Source: Hormiphora californensis (Eukaryota > Ctenophora > Tentaculata > Cydippida > Pleurobrachiidae). Taken from it: 64,000 nt of DNA. The notes beneath the pieces are model-generated. The model saw only the letters and a list, made by a program, of their open reading frames with translations, had not been told where the DNA came from and did not search any database. The translations under genes were made by a program, and so were the position numbers. Below, one piece after another: positions 1 to 16,684 of the stretch (position 1 is the stretch's first letter; every line of letters starts with the position of its first letter). The stretch lies in contig CM035354.1 in the NCBI GenBank assembly GCA_020137815.1, forward strand, positions 5,329,423 to 5,393,422, written 5' to 3'.

Positions 1-760
1 CCTGCTTTTTAAGTTAACTAATGCATATCCAAAAGTGTCTGTAGCTATTTGGGTGATGTTCTGACAATCCAATCACGAGTTATGACCAAAAAACAGTCAA
101 AAAAGACGTTTTAAAGTGACAAAAAGGAGGACCTGAACACAGCCCTTATATGAAGGGTTGGGGCTATGAAACTTCTTGAGTGGACAGAGAATCGTCCAAA
201 TTTGCAGTGTCAACTTTGGAATAGTTTCTATCTTTTGTAGTTATCTAATTAGAGCCGTTGAAACATGTGAGACGATCTGCAAAACAGGGTTATTTGGTAC
301 TGTTTCCACCCCATATTGCTTGCTCTCACCGCTTGTATGCTTTAATCTGCTCTCTAATTGGGTAAATCTCGTCAAGTGATCACTTCACAAGCAAAAATAC
401 ACAGTATTAGAGGCCCCTACAGCATCTTCTCACATGTTTAAACAGCTCTAATGAGATAACTACAAAAGATAGAAACTATTCCAAAGTTGACACTGCAAAT
501 TTGGACGATTCTCTGTCCACTCAAGAAGTTTCATAGCCCCAACCCTTCATATAAGGGCTGTGTTCAGGTCCTCCTTTTTGTCACTTTAAAACGTCTTTTT
601 TGACTGTTTTTTGGTCATAACTTGTGATTGGATTGTCAGAACATCACCCAAATAGCTACAGACACTTTTGGATATGCATTAGTTAACTTAAAACCGGTTT
701 CAAGATGATCCAAGCACTCCTTCCGTGGGCACGACCGCGCACCAATAGTGTTCCTAACTA
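1..760. mobile_element. Foldback (long inverted-repeat) element, left end cut off
   Basis: The sequence from about 10 to 365 is repeated in inverted orientation from about 440 to 695, leaving a short loop near 380-440. The right end runs to about 760 (outer sequence CCAATAGTGTTCCTAACTA). The left outer end lies before the window. A second, complete copy lies at 20835-21656. No coding capacity is visible, so this is a non-autonomous foldback. The family was not identified. Confidence 0.85.
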
Positions 761-828
761 TTTTATAACCCACTACCCCATTTTGAATTACTCGTTTTGT
801 TAACCATATCGCCAGTTTTAGGTTTAGT

Positions 829-2998
829 ATGGGCGAGGGTGAGCTATTTATTGATGATGATCATCTACTGGAAGAATTACAGGTACAACATCATAATTGT
901 TCTCACTATTTCACAGACAAGTGTCCGATTTCAGTTTCAATTGTCCGATTTTTAGTTTCGAACTCTAAAGGTTTGTTCCTGTTTCAGAATATTAATTCCA
1001 GTGCCCACCACGGTGAGGAGGAAGGTGGAGATGAGCTATTGTCAGCACACCACATTCTAACTGTCAAGTGTGTCGGGATCTTCGTTATGATGGGTATGAA
1101 TTATTGCCAATTTACATAAAACACATCCCTTGGAATACTGTTATTCTAAGTTCTAACCCTCATTTTCAAAATTTGTGGGTGCTGTAAGAGAGATTCGATC
1201 AATGTAATGCTGGTGCTAATACCTAACTCCTCTTTGATCAGCCCTAACGACACTGTTCTGTTTGCTGCCCTACAAAACGTACTCCTGTGAACACAGACAG
1301 CGACTGATATCCTTCGCAAACTGCTTTGGAGGAGGAGTTCTATTTGGAACTATCTTTTTACATCTCATCCCTGAGGTAGCTGTAGGGTGATTGAGGGATT
1401 TGAATTGTCAGACAGTGTTATTATGATAGAGATATACTAATGATGTCTGATGATATAGTGATACTAATGACCTGTGTATTATATTTGTAGGTTTCTGTTC
1501 AAATGAACGAGTACCAGCTGATGACGGAGCGAACCTTTCCCATCCCACTTGCTGAGACATTAGAGGTAGGAGAGAGAAGGAAAATTAGGGATTCTACTTA
1601 GGGATGTTTAATTTCTTTGTGCAATGGAAATGGCCTTGACGTCAGGTTGACGTCACAATGTTTAGAAGAAAGTTCCGCCCACTCCTCTATTTGAGTGGCT
1701 ATTTATAATTGGCTAAACTATTAGCATGATACCCAGCTTTAACCGATACCCCATCAGGTTCTAGGATTCTGTCTGATTCTCTTCCTGGAAACTTTATTCG
1801 ACGAGTTATCTGTTAGAAAACTAAGAAAGGGAATGTTCGCTGACGACTGTGAAAAGTGTGAAGAGAACCATAATAATCTCCACGTGTTACAGAATGTTAA
1901 TCCCACTGAGTGTGAGGCATCCCAACCGGTTAGTATAGCTTCTGAGAAATTGTTCAGACAGAGAATGACAAATTCTGATAAATCTACCATTGAACTCTTT
2001 TCTCTTACTGATCCTTAGTTTACTTATTCAATCTCTCCCCTTATAGGCGGATACATCAGATATCATAGCAGCGGATAAGAATGGTCTACTAGTGAATTCT
2101 AAAGTCCCTAAAACATGTGTCGTTGAGAAGAGACATAACATTGCCATACTGCTTGCCTCACTCGTTACACACTCAGTTTTCGAAGGTAGGACGAATCGTT
2201 GCTTGTTAAGAAGAAATGTTAAACCTCGTCTAGCTTTTATTAATTTAAAACCTTCAGGTGGAGCTGTGGGCGTGGAGAGAGAAACGCAGACTCTGTTAGG
2301 CCTTCTAGGAGCAATTTTGATACACAAATGTGCCATTGCTCTTACTCTCGGGTTAGTAGTGATGGAGGGCGCGGTGACTCAGTTGTAATCGAATTTGGCG
2401 CGGTGTTGTGTATGCGCGCAGCAACACAGGCCACACTTGGCCGCATAGTTTGGAATCAGAAATAACTTCGTTGGGCTTCAGCCCAATGTTCTCACATCCC
2501 GTTACATTTTGTCACATGTCCGTAACGGCTGTAACACTTGTATGGATGTCACTAACTCTTCCCATTCTCCTAGATCTCGGTTGGTAACCCAAAAGATTAG
2601 GTTCCAAAAGGGTTGTATCTACGCAATGCTGCTATCTCTGGGTACTCCCGTTGGCATTGTTCTGGGCGTGACCGTGGAGGCGAAACTAAATGGCAGTATT
2701 TTAGATCTTGTCTCAGCAACCATACAGGTATGGAGCCACTACTCGAGTTCTTTTTGTTTAGAAACCAAGTATTGATGTTCTAAAACCTGTCCTAATATTT
2801 CATCTTCCCATCCAGGCACTAGGAATTGGAATTTTCCTCTACATCACCTTTGCAGAGATCCTCTTCCCCGAACTAAAGGACAAGCAGAACATGCACTACA
2901 AGATACCTATCATTTGTCTAGGGATACTGGTGATCGGGTGCGCCTCTCTGCTGCACGACCACAACCATGGCAGTCACGAGGGTCATGATCACGATTAG
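829..2998 (+). CDS. ZIP (SLC39A1-3 type) zinc transporter, 9 exons
   Basis: Predicted zinc or divalent-metal importer of the plasma or vesicle membrane, about 369 residues. Exons read by eye: 829-882, 988-1093, 1242-1375, 1491-1565, 1758-1928, 2047-2185, 2258-2351, 2574-2727, 2816-2998; all introns are GT-AG and the phases agree. TM1 is encoded across exons 2-3 and TM2 by exon 3 (CFGGGVLFGTIFLHLIPE). Exon 5 begins with TM3 and continues into an acidic, Cys-containing loop. Exon 6 ends with the TM4 metal-site motif HSVFEG, exon 7 has the TM5 HK pair, and the last exon has FLYITFAEILFPE followed by a short His-rich tail (HDHNHGSHEGHDHD). The order matches ZIP subfamily II. The start was chosen because exon 1 is an open 18-codon reading frame ending at a good donor. 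An AG acceptor lies 8 bases upstream (820-821). Exon 1 is the least certain part. Confidence 0.88.
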
Positions 2999-4374
2999 GG
3001 AGAGAGACACATTAGTGTGTGCAGATAGAGACAGATAGAGTCAGAAGAAGATAGAAGATGGTAGAAGAAGAGAAAGAGAGAGAGGGGAGAGAGATGTAGA
3101 AGAAGAGATAGATAGAGAGACAGATAGACCCACGAATCGCCTAATGACAGATAGCTAAAGTCTTGTCACCATACTTAAATCATTGATTGAAGCTCTAAGC
3201 TTTTTAGAAGCTTACCAACCTATTTTCTAACACAGCACCCTTTTTTGTTTTTTATGTACCTTTTCTTTTTTGTATAAAAAGTGTTATATCTTTCTTATCT
3301 GTAGTATTTATAAATAGTACAATTCTCAACTTAAATTCAAAACTTAATATGTTAATCCATTCTTTTATCTGCTGTATTTATTCCTGTTTTTTATGCTAAC
3401 TTATAACATGCTGTGAAAAGTGTCAAATCTTTACACGCGCTGTTAACTTGTCTCTATGTAAAAAGTGTTAAGATAATATTTTCTAAATTGATTCAAAGAA
3501 ATTCGTGTCTCAGTTTTCCACAGCCAGAACAAGACTGCATTCTGTAATTTCGGCCTGGTTAGGAGAGCCTCTCCAGGGAGAGGCAGTCTTTTGTGAGAGT
3601 GTACAGTTCAGTTCAGTTCAGTTCAAGAATTAGTGAAAACACAGGATACATTAAAATAATAAAAACACACGGTCAGCTCAGCGAACATAAAATCACACAA
3701 GAATGTTACGAGCGCAGCACCACTCCAATATTGAATTGCTGTTGGCTTGAGCAGGGTAACCGCTGACAGGGGGTGTGTCAGGAAAAGTGGAGAGAAAACT
3801 ACCCAACTGAGATTTGAACTGGTGAAGCCTCTTTTACAGTTCGTGTACTATCATGGCCGTGGTATAACCAGACCGGCGATGCAATTCTTCGTTCATGTCA
3901 ACTCTCATCCAAGTCCAGGCTGTCCAATAACACAGTGCAGCACACGAATGTACAATGTATTCCAGCGCGCACCACCCAGTTTGGATGTCACCGCGCGTCA
4001 CATAACAACACCTCACAATACAACCTGATCCGATCAGTTTCATAACATGAGCATTACATTGAGAATATTTTGGCGTAACTCGGTTTGGTGAGAGGCCTGT
4101 TACACGATTATAGAATGGATAAATCAGTATTCCTATGACAACATGTATCCATATGAATCTACTAGCTGTTACCGGTCTCAGCTCGGCCAGAGTGTTCCTC
4201 CATGATAACAGTGTGGTCCCTAGCAACAAAATGACTTATCACAATTCATTCAATTTTCTCAACCATACCTTCATTTTACACATTATAGCGCTCGTGTGTC
4301 TCCTTTCAGTTTCATGAGCCCTTAGTCCCCTGTCCAGACTGCATGTCATGTCTTTCAACCACACCAATCACTGT
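2999..4374. other. Intergenic stretch, no gene seen
   Basis: Sequence between the ZIP stop and the CT array. It begins with a GA-rich stretch (about 3000-3130) that is probably ZIP 3' UTR. A short GTTCA tandem repeat lies at about 3605-3625. No open frame here resembles a known protein. Confidence 0.5.
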
Positions 4375-4658
<284 letters not shown>

Positions 4659-4900
4659 CCACTCTCGTGCAATAGTTTTATGTGATGGTGTAACAAGCAC
4701 ACAATGATTTTCTAACAGTCCTACACACGCTTATCTGCTACACTGGGCTTTACTCTGTCAAGTTCTGTTTTGTTATTTCTAACCCTGTGACTTCACCTGT
4801 TTTCGCAGGCAACAACCCGATCTGAGCGTACTATTTCAAAACGAGGTCTGGTGCCGCGAGACAGGTGAATTAACTATCACCTCCAACGGCTCAGTATATC

Positions 4901-10181
<5,281 letters not shown>

Positions 10182-10873
10182 ATACTGAATATTATTATGT
10201 CAGTGGTTATTTTCTGGTAATTATTTAGAGATACTATTCTATACATGTATTTTCAATTCAATGTTGAACAATATTTGCGTTGTCGCCTACCTACTTGAGA
10301 ATGGGACATGACCCAAAAAGTGAAAATAACAACAAATATCAAACTATTTTGAGAAAAGGCAAAGCTACCAATGCTAGAAATCCGATATGTCCTGCCATTT
10401 TGTATGAACTGTCAACTGCAAAGAAAATACAAATAATCAAATTCATTAGAAAATGGTGATATACACCTTCATCCAACGCGACTTTCGTCTCTGAAAGTAT
10501 TCGAAACGCTCGAAAAGTGGCACGCGCAAAAACGAAGTCAATGCGCGCTAAGAATATTTCGTGCGCGCTGAAAAATTTGAAACGAACTCGACCTCACAAA
10601 ATCTCAAAATTTAAAAAATCTTTAACCTTTTCGTTGGAATGCGCTGCAGCCCCCTCATGCGCGCACCCCCGCAACGATATATTATATTATAAGGGGCCTG
10701 CAACGTATGCCAAACCTTTTCGTTTTTAGTCCGTCGTTTCCATCCTCATAAAGCGCCCTTTTATCATGATTCTTCATGTTGTGGTATATTTTTACGCCTG
10801 ATTTTACGTCTATCGATTCTTTTTTAGGCGGTATGACTAGATAAAACTTAAAAAACGATGCTGAAAGAAGAAA
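10182..10873 (+). promoter_or_regulatory. Upstream region of first GK5-like gene, with a shared motif
   Basis: No gene is seen here. At about 10692-10716 there is a motif GGGGCCWGCAACGTWTGCC preceded by a GCGC-rich segment. The same arrangement recurs at about 38674-38698, upstream of the V-ATPase gene. A pyrimidine tract plus AG (10826-10827) lies 46 bases before the start codon and could be a 5'-UTR or trans-splice acceptor. Regulatory function is inference. Confidence 0.35.
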
Positions 10874-12432
10874 ATGGTCAACCAGGGGAAAAAAGATCTG
10901 ATTTTGTCTATCGATGTGGGCACTACAAACTGTCGAGCCGCTGTTATAGATAGTCATGGGAAAATATTAGCACTTGCTTTTGAGCCCATTGTTCTCTTGA
11001 TGCCCCAGAAAGGCTGGTTTGAGATTTGTCCCCACAAACTATGGAGCGACATATTGCGGTTGATCGAAACTGTAACTGCGTCTTACAAAAGCAGAATTCT
11101 AACATGTGGTCTGTCGGTACAAAGGAACACGTTTATAACTTGGCACCGTGAGACAGGGGAATACTTGCACAACTTCATCACGTGGCTGGACATGAGATCC
11201 ACGGGAATGTGTAATAACTGGAACAACAGCTACATGATAAATGCAGGGAAATGGATAGCATGGGCTCTGGGTTGTGTAGTCAGATCACGACACATGATAT
11301 GTGCTTCCACATTTGCAGTGAAAGGAGAAAGCGATCCCTATGCGGTTAAAATGGGTCATGGACAACATCCCCCGGGCTCGACACCTCGCAAACGAAAATA
11401 AGCTGTGTTTTGGGACAATTGAGACATGGTTAGTTTGGAAACTAACTGGAGGGACGGTGTGGGCTACAGACTACAGCTGTGCCAGTAGTACTGGGATATT
11501 TGATATTTGGAAGAAATGTTGGTGTCCCAATAATGACCTTTCTGTTCTCCAACCCCCGAGAAATACTCCCTGAGGTTCGGGACTCTGACTCGAACTTTGG
11601 AAAGATAGCCAAAAGCCATGGACTGGGTTTTTCATGTCCTATAACGGGTGTTATAGGAGACCAACAGGCGTCAATATTTGGGAACCTGCTTTTTAACGAG
11701 GGAGATATAAAGTTGACACTCGGTACTGGGATTGCGTGTAATGTGAACACTGGACCTCGAACACACCCTACTTCCCACTCCATCTACCCGCTAATAGGAT
11801 GGAAGTTGGTCGGGCAGGATACCTCTTACATTGCCGAGTTACTAGCAGCAAACGGTGGTAGAGCAGTTGAATGGGTGGTAAAATCAGGTCTAATTGATCA
11901 AATTGAGAATGTTGATAAAGTAGCTAGATCAGTACCGAACTCAGCTGGTGTTTCCTTCATCCCAGCGTTCAATGGTATGGAGGTACCCTATCGAGACCCA
12001 TTTGCTGGGACATCCCTGTTTGGGATCTCTCTCCGCACCAAAACCAGCCACATAGTCCGTGCTGTCCTCGAGTCCCAGGGGTTTATCAGTAAGCACGTGT
12101 TAGACCTGGTGTTTGGGTACTACGGGAAACCATCCCATATCCGGGTGGATGGGGGTGCCTCCCAGTCTGGATTCATCCTGGAACAAGTATCATCTCTATC
12201 AGAGGTGGAGCTGGAGAGGAGTGAGTGTGTTGAGGGGAGTCTGATGGGGGCAGCACTATTGGCTGGGTTGGGTGTGGGGTTGTATACCTCACTAGACGAC
12301 ATCAGGAGGAATGTGGTGTTGCAGTGTTCCAGGATTGACAACACAGGAGGTAGTGATGAGCTGAAGGAGGGGTATGAGGCGTGGAGAGAGAGTGCTGAAC
12401 GGTGTGTAGACTGGACCAAGAAACTGCCATAG
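10874..12432 (+). CDS. FGGY carbohydrate kinase, GK5-like, intronless, two apparent frameshifts
   Basis: Putative ATP-dependent sugar/polyol kinase related to animal GK5 (putative glycerol kinase 5). About 518 residues if the two frame changes are ignored. Segment 1 (10874 to about 11335) has the N-terminal ATP-site motif LSIDVGTTN and RNTFITW. Segment 2 (about 11336-11557) has CFGTIETWLVWKLTGG. Segment 3 (about 11558-12432) has VIGDQQASIFG with the catalytic-base Asp, KLTLGTG and VDGGASQSGF. Each shift is explained by one extra C in a C run (GATCCCTATG near 11335; CAACCCCCGAG near 11555). There are no other stops, so sequencing or assembly error, or very recent decay, is likely. The intronless structure contrasts with the intron-rich neighbours and is shared with the next gene, so the pair probably arose by tandem duplication of an intronless (possibly retrocopied) gene. 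The substrate cannot be told from sequence. Confidence 0.85.
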
Positions 12433-12439
12433 CCAATTT

Positions 12440-12548
12440 CAGGAACCGACCGAAGTAGGAAATACTGGTCCCTGATTGGCTGATAACCAGTCACGTGACC
12501 TAAATAACGAGTTCTGATTGGTTGTTTACTTATTTCGGTCGGTTCCTG
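12440..12548. mobile_element. 109-bp hAT-like MITE at the kinase stop codon
   Basis: Terminal inverted repeats CAGGAACCGACCGAA / TTCGGTCGGTTCCTG bound a 109-bp element. It is flanked by a perfect 8-bp direct repeat, GCCAATTT (12432-12439 and 12549-12556). An 8-bp duplication and CAGG..CCTG ends are typical of hAT elements. The first G of the target repeat is the last base of the TAG stop codon of the upstream kinase, so the insertion left the reading frame intact. Confidence 0.88.
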
Positions 12549-12556
12549 GCCAATTT

Positions 12557-13126
12557 CCTCGTTATTACCTGGAGAATCTAGAAGGCGCTGCTGCAGCTGA
12601 GTAGGAGAGATGATCTAAAATCAATTTTGTTACGGGGGGATAGTTATTACATACATTAGCTATAGCAATTATTAGTTTGTGTGTGTGTTTTTTGTTATAC
12701 TGTTAATTTGTTGTATTTATGTGTTTTATAACTTCTCTATTCAGGACATCCGATTATTATATATTTATCAGAAAGTTAGAATGTACAATGTGAGTAAAAG
12801 TGAGATTGTTAGGTGAGATTGTAGAGAGTCAGAGAAAACAAAACAAAACAATGAAAAGGTAGTAGTCGAGTGTGTGTAAAAGTGTGCCCTTTTTTACAAA
12901 TCAAAGAAGTATGTGAGAGTGTGATTTCTCTGTATTGTTGTTATTGATGATCTAGTTTGTACAGTTACATTTAGTAGTTTTAGCTACACACCTCGTTTCC
13001 TACCACCTATCCCCTCAATCTTCTTAGTTCTTCCCCCGATACCTATTCTCTCCAACAACTCCATGGCCCACTCCCTTTTCTCTCGATCAATATCCCCATT
13101 CCCCACTCAGCTCCTCTCCCTTTTCC
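12557..13126. other. Intergenic stretch between the two kinases
   Basis: AT-rich sequence, presumably 3' UTR of the first kinase and upstream DNA of the second. No gene seen. Confidence 0.4.
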
Positions 13127-13391
13127 CTAAATTAATAACCCCACTCCACTCCCTATTCCCTCTATTAATATCCCCACTCCACTCCCTATTCTCTCCAATA
13201 ATAACCCCACTCCACTCCCTATTCTCTCCAATAATAACCCCACTCCACTCCCTATTCTCTCCAATAATAACCCCACTCCACTCCCTATTCTCTCCAATAA
13301 TAACCCCATTCCACTCCCTATTCTCTCCAATAATAACCCCATTCCACTCCCTATTCTCTCCAATAATAACCCCACTCCACTCCCTATTCTA
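13127..13391. repeat. 33-bp minisatellite, about 8 copies
   Basis: Tandem 33-bp units beginning CCACTCCACTCCC and containing CCAATAATAACC. The first units are divergent and the last six nearly identical. The unit is a multiple of three, so long open frames run through it on both strands as by-products. The array ends in CTATTCTAG, an acceptor-like sequence 60 bases before the second kinase start. Confidence 0.95.
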
Positions 13392-13451
13392 GGTATCATG
13401 GGAGGCTGGTGGGAGTGCGGTTAAATTCAAAACAAACAAACCTTCTTTAAA

Positions 13452-14939
13452 ATGCCTCAAACTATCATAGCCCTTGATATCGGCACAACTAACATCAAAG
13501 CAGCCCTAATATCATCCTCCACTGTCCACTTATCCCGGTCCTGTCCTCTCAAAACCGTGATATCTGGAGACCGGGTGGAGATAGACCCGCTCCTCCTTTG
13601 GGTCGATGTCCAGAGGTTGATACGCGAGGTCGGGGATGGGGCTGAGGTTGTTGATGGGATTGGGATCTCAACTCACCGAGGTACCTTTGTGACATGCGAT
13701 AGGGAGACTGGAGTTCCTCTTCATAACTTGATAACCTGGGCCGATAGGAGAGCTGTTGGGTTGTGTGATCAGTATAATGCCAGTTATACAAGTAGGATTG
13801 GTAAATCGTTGCTATGGTTACTTGGGAAAGTCACTGGCTCCTCTCACCTGACCTGTCTATCGACGTTTGATGTTAGTGCTGCAAATGTGCATTTTAGGTA
13901 CGCCTGGGTTCTTGGAAATGTGGCCAAAACTCAGGAACTGATAGCAAAGGATCGGTTAGTTTTTGCAACCCTCGACTGTTGGCTAGTGTACAAGCTAACT
14001 GGTAACTGGAGGACTGATTACTCAAATGCTGCTGCAACGGGGCTGTATGATATGTGGGGTGGTATGTGGGGAATGGATTGGTGTCCGTTAATGTCCGTTG
14101 TATTTGGACACCCTCGCTCCCCCTTTCCCGAGGTTCTCCCTAGTGATGGACACTTTGGGGTGACTCGTGTCCTTGGTAACCCATCTGTTCCAGTGTGTGG
14201 TATTATAGCTGATATGCAATCATCCCATATTGGTAACTGTGTAACTGATCGGTTGCACCTCAAGGTAACCATGGGAACGTGCATCTCTTGTTCCCTAGTA
14301 ACAGGTCCGGATATCCACCCTAGTGCCAACACGATATTTCCACAGCTCGCCTGGAAGTGGAGAGGAGAGGAGCCATGGTACCAGGCGGAGAGCATGACCA
14401 AGAAGTTAGAAGGTTGGAAGATTGATATCTTGGTATCGAGTGGATTGGTTGAAAGCCTATCGGATGTGGATGATATAGCTAGCTCAGTGGATATCGAGGA
14501 ATGTCCCTATTTTGTTGCGGATAGTCCACTGGACGACCCTCGTAAAGGCATGAGAGAGCTACAAGATCACCATTCCCCAGCCCACCTTGTAAGAGCGGTT
14601 CTAGAAGCCCATGCCTTCACTGCTGCATGTCTGGTTATGGAGTTAAGGGAGTTCTACACCACCTCCCCTCCCTTAGTTGTTGTTGATGGGGGTGCCAGTA
14701 AGTCCCGTGTTATCCTGCAGACTATAGCTGACGTGACGGGAGTGGAAGTTCAACAAGCGAGGAGGGTTGATGGTGCTCTTTATGGTGCTTACAGGGTGGC
14801 AGCCAGGGGTCTGGGAATCGAAGTTGGGGAGGAGCAAAAGGAGACGACTTCAGGACGGGTATTTGAAAGTGTAGACGGGGAGAGAAGAAACGGAATTTTG
14901 AAACGGTTTAATGTATGGCGTGATTTTAGTGGTTTTTAA
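13452..14939 (+). CDS. FGGY carbohydrate kinase, GK5-like, intronless, intact
   Basis: Single open frame of 495 codons, the usual size for the family. Motifs in order: ATP-phosphate motif IALDIGTTN (about residues 5-13), RGTFVTCDRETG, LVFATLDCWLVYKLTG, GIIADMQSSHIGN with the catalytic-base Asp, KVTMGTC and VVVDGGASKSR. It is clearly paralogous to the kinase just upstream, with the same orientation and also intronless, but well diverged, so the duplication is not recent. A domain near residues 300-350 is shorter than in the neighbour. Putative polyol or sugar kinase; substrate unknown. The start is the first ATG of the frame and precedes the conserved nucleotide-binding strand by four residues. 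Confidence 0.92.
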   Translation: MPQTIIALDIGTTNIKAALISSSTVHLSRSCPLKTVISGDRVEIDPLLLWVDVQRLIREVGDGAEVVDGIGISTHRGTFVTCDRETGVPLHNLITWADRRAVGLCDQYNASYTSRIGKSLLWLLGKVTGSSHLTCLSTFDVSAANVHFRYAWVLGNVAKTQELIAKDRLVFATLDCWLVYKLTGNWRTDYSNAAATGLYDMWGGMWGMDWCPLMSVVFGHPRSPFPEVLPSDGHFGVTRVLGNPSVPVCGIIADMQSSHIGNCVTDRLHLKVTMGTCISCSLVTGPDIHPSANTIFPQLAWKWRGEEPWYQAESMTKKLEGWKIDILVSSGLVESLSDVDDIASSVDIEECPYFVADSPLDDPRKGMRELQDHHSPAHLVRAVLEAHAFTAACLVMELREFYTTSPPLVVVDGGASKSRVILQTIADVTGVEVQQARRVDGALYGAYRVAARGLGIEVGEEQKETTSGRVFESVDGERRNGILKRFNVWRDFSGF

Positions 14940-15258
14940 TTTGTATTTTTTTATTATCAAGCGGGTTTTAGTAGACTGTAGATTTAATCTGTGTATTTTA
15001 ATTGAGTGTATAAATAACTACGATTATATCTGTATCTGTATTTTATCCTAGCATCGGGTTTTTAAATCATATCTAAGTCTGGAGTTTTTTATCATACCTA
15101 TGAAGTTTATCGTCATGTAGTAACATGGTTTTTATCTCACACTGGAGTTTCATGTTAACTAATCTGGTTTTATATTTCACATTTGTATTACGCAAGAGTT
15201 TTTATTCTCCAATTCTCTAATTTCAGTTCTACACTGTTCTTTGTTATTCTACCTCGCC
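14940..15258. other. 3' flank of second kinase
   Basis: AT-rich, T-run-rich sequence between the kinase stop codon and the target duplication of the viral element. No gene seen. Confidence 0.4.
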
Positions 15259-15264
15259 CCTCCC

Positions 15265-15709
15265 AGTAGTATAGTGTGCACAGTAGGGACCCCTTTTTGA
15301 CGCGAACAGGGGGAAACTGCCTCATGACGTCACAAGTAACGTGATATGAAACACCTGTGCACCGTGAATATTTCTTAACATGTTGCGCTGGCTAGATGAA
15401 ATATTGCGCTGACAAGGGCCACCGAGTGTGAGCACTTAAAATGAGCACTTTTTTGTGCTCCGATAACAATTTTTGATCTTGGAGATAAAATAAGCTTGTT
15501 CGCAACCTAGCAATAGACTCGATAATAGTAAAACGCTGACAAGGGCCACAGGATTGGCCGTGTGAATACAGAGGGAGTATGACGTCACTCGGCATATTAT
15601 GAAGTAATCATGAATGATCATTCAGTGACAGTGAATGATCATTAATGATCATGAATGATCATTTTAAGGTCATTTTAGAGGTAGAGACAAACAAGCAACT
15701 CGTTTTTTA
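15265..15709 (+). repeat. Left terminal inverted repeat of the Polinton-like element
   Basis: Matches the right repeat closely in reverse complement, except for one unmatched segment (about 15545-15590) of different sequence in each arm. It contains GCTGACAAGGGCCAC twice and, near its inner edge (about 15610-15665), a cluster of TGATCATT palindromes. Confidence 0.95.
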
Positions 15710-15736
15710 AGGGTTATTCAAATTTATATTTTAAAA

Positions 15737-16153
15737 TTAAATTTCTCGAAAATGCAACGCTATCACAGTCGGGAAGTCCTGTATAATCTCATTTGAAAAT
15801 TTTAAATCTTGATTTTTGACATTGCGTATATCGAATTCCATTTCAATTATAGCTGAGCGAGAGACAGTTCTGTATGTTGGGTTAGTAAACTCGTGATGAT
15901 TGTAGCCCTCATTCAGTCCAAACGGGAAGATACCCATAAATCTCCGCTTTTCATGATTTACGTTTGTGGGATGAACCATATTAGAGTAGATAAGTCCTAA
16001 TTTCCTTCCCGCAGGTAAGTCATCATTTGATGGAGTTGCAATCGATATACTTTTTATTGCAACTTGATACATTTTAGATAGATCAAGAGCTTCTTCTAGC
16101 TCAACCGTGAAGTTGGCGGGATTTTGTTCATTACTGCATACGATTACATCCAT
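15737..16153 (-). CDS. Penton/minor capsid-like protein of the Polinton-like element
   Basis: Open frame of 138 codons on the minus strand, starting at an ATG inside the element and ending just inside the left TIR. The N-terminus (VIVCSNEQNPANFTVELEEA) followed by a strand-like MYQVAIKSISI, and the C-terminus PTVIALHFREI, resemble the start and end of the single-jelly-roll minor capsid (penton) proteins of Polintons and related viruses. It is shorter than the roughly 200 residues I would expect, so it may be a reduced form. It would form the vertices of an icosahedral particle. The assignment rests on pattern and on the neighbouring capsid-like gene and needs a profile search. Confidence 0.6.
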   Translation of the reverse strand: MDVIVCSNEQNPANFTVELEEALDLSKMYQVAIKSISIATPSNDDLPAGRKLGLIYSNMVHPTNVNHEKRRFMGIFPFGLNEGYNHHEFTNPTYRTVSRSAIIEMEFDIRNVKNQDLKFSNEIIQDFPTVIALHFREI

Positions 16154-16190
16154 CTTTCTTTTGTATTGACTTATTATATGTACTTAAATA

Positions 16191-16608
16191 CTAATTACTG
16201 TGCCCAGAACTCTCCCTTGAACTGTCGCTTCTGCCTTCAGAATCGTATTCTTCACTTGAAGTTGAATCGGGATCACCAGGTGAATTGTACGACTTACTCG
16301 GACTGTCGAATATTAGGGTGGGAAACTTTTGTTTGACCAATTTAATGATCAGTTTGATTGCTAGCTCAAGATTTTTGTCAAATACTTCGCTGAGGCTTTT
16401 TTCGCAATCAACAATTTGATGGCTTTAACCGTTCCTTTTCCGCCGTTGTTAGTACAATATCCCCATCTAGAACTGCTTTCATCATTAACATGATTAACGA
16501 TTCATTGCTCTCGCATTCCGATCGGAAATCAGTATTGTGGTATCGGCTCTTATGTGTAGCCAGGCTGTGTTTAGTTGAAAACATTCGATTGCAATACATA
16601 CACTCCAT
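16191..16608 (-). pseudogene. C2H2 zinc-finger gene of the element, broken by a frame change
   Basis: The minus-strand frame from 16608 to 16408 encodes 66 residues beginning with one C2H2 finger (CMYCNRMF...HKSRYH) and then stops. A second minus-strand frame, without its own ATG, overlaps the end of the first and runs to a stop at 16191. It is Lys/Leu-rich, then Ser/Asp/Glu-rich (DSTSSEEYDSEGRSDSSRES). The two look like halves of one gene separated by a one-base frame change near 16405-16430. Function unknown; single-finger proteins of this sort could be DNA-binding regulators or virion components. Confidence 0.5.
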
Positions 16609-16684
16609 GACAAATGACGACGATGATCATTTGATGAACATCCAGGCTATATATATAGGACTTACAGCTAAAAAATAATCAATC

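Noticed and set aside
13063..13399. Repeat proteins on both strands with an 11-residue period
   Set aside because: Produced by the 33-bp minisatellite, whose unit is a multiple of three.
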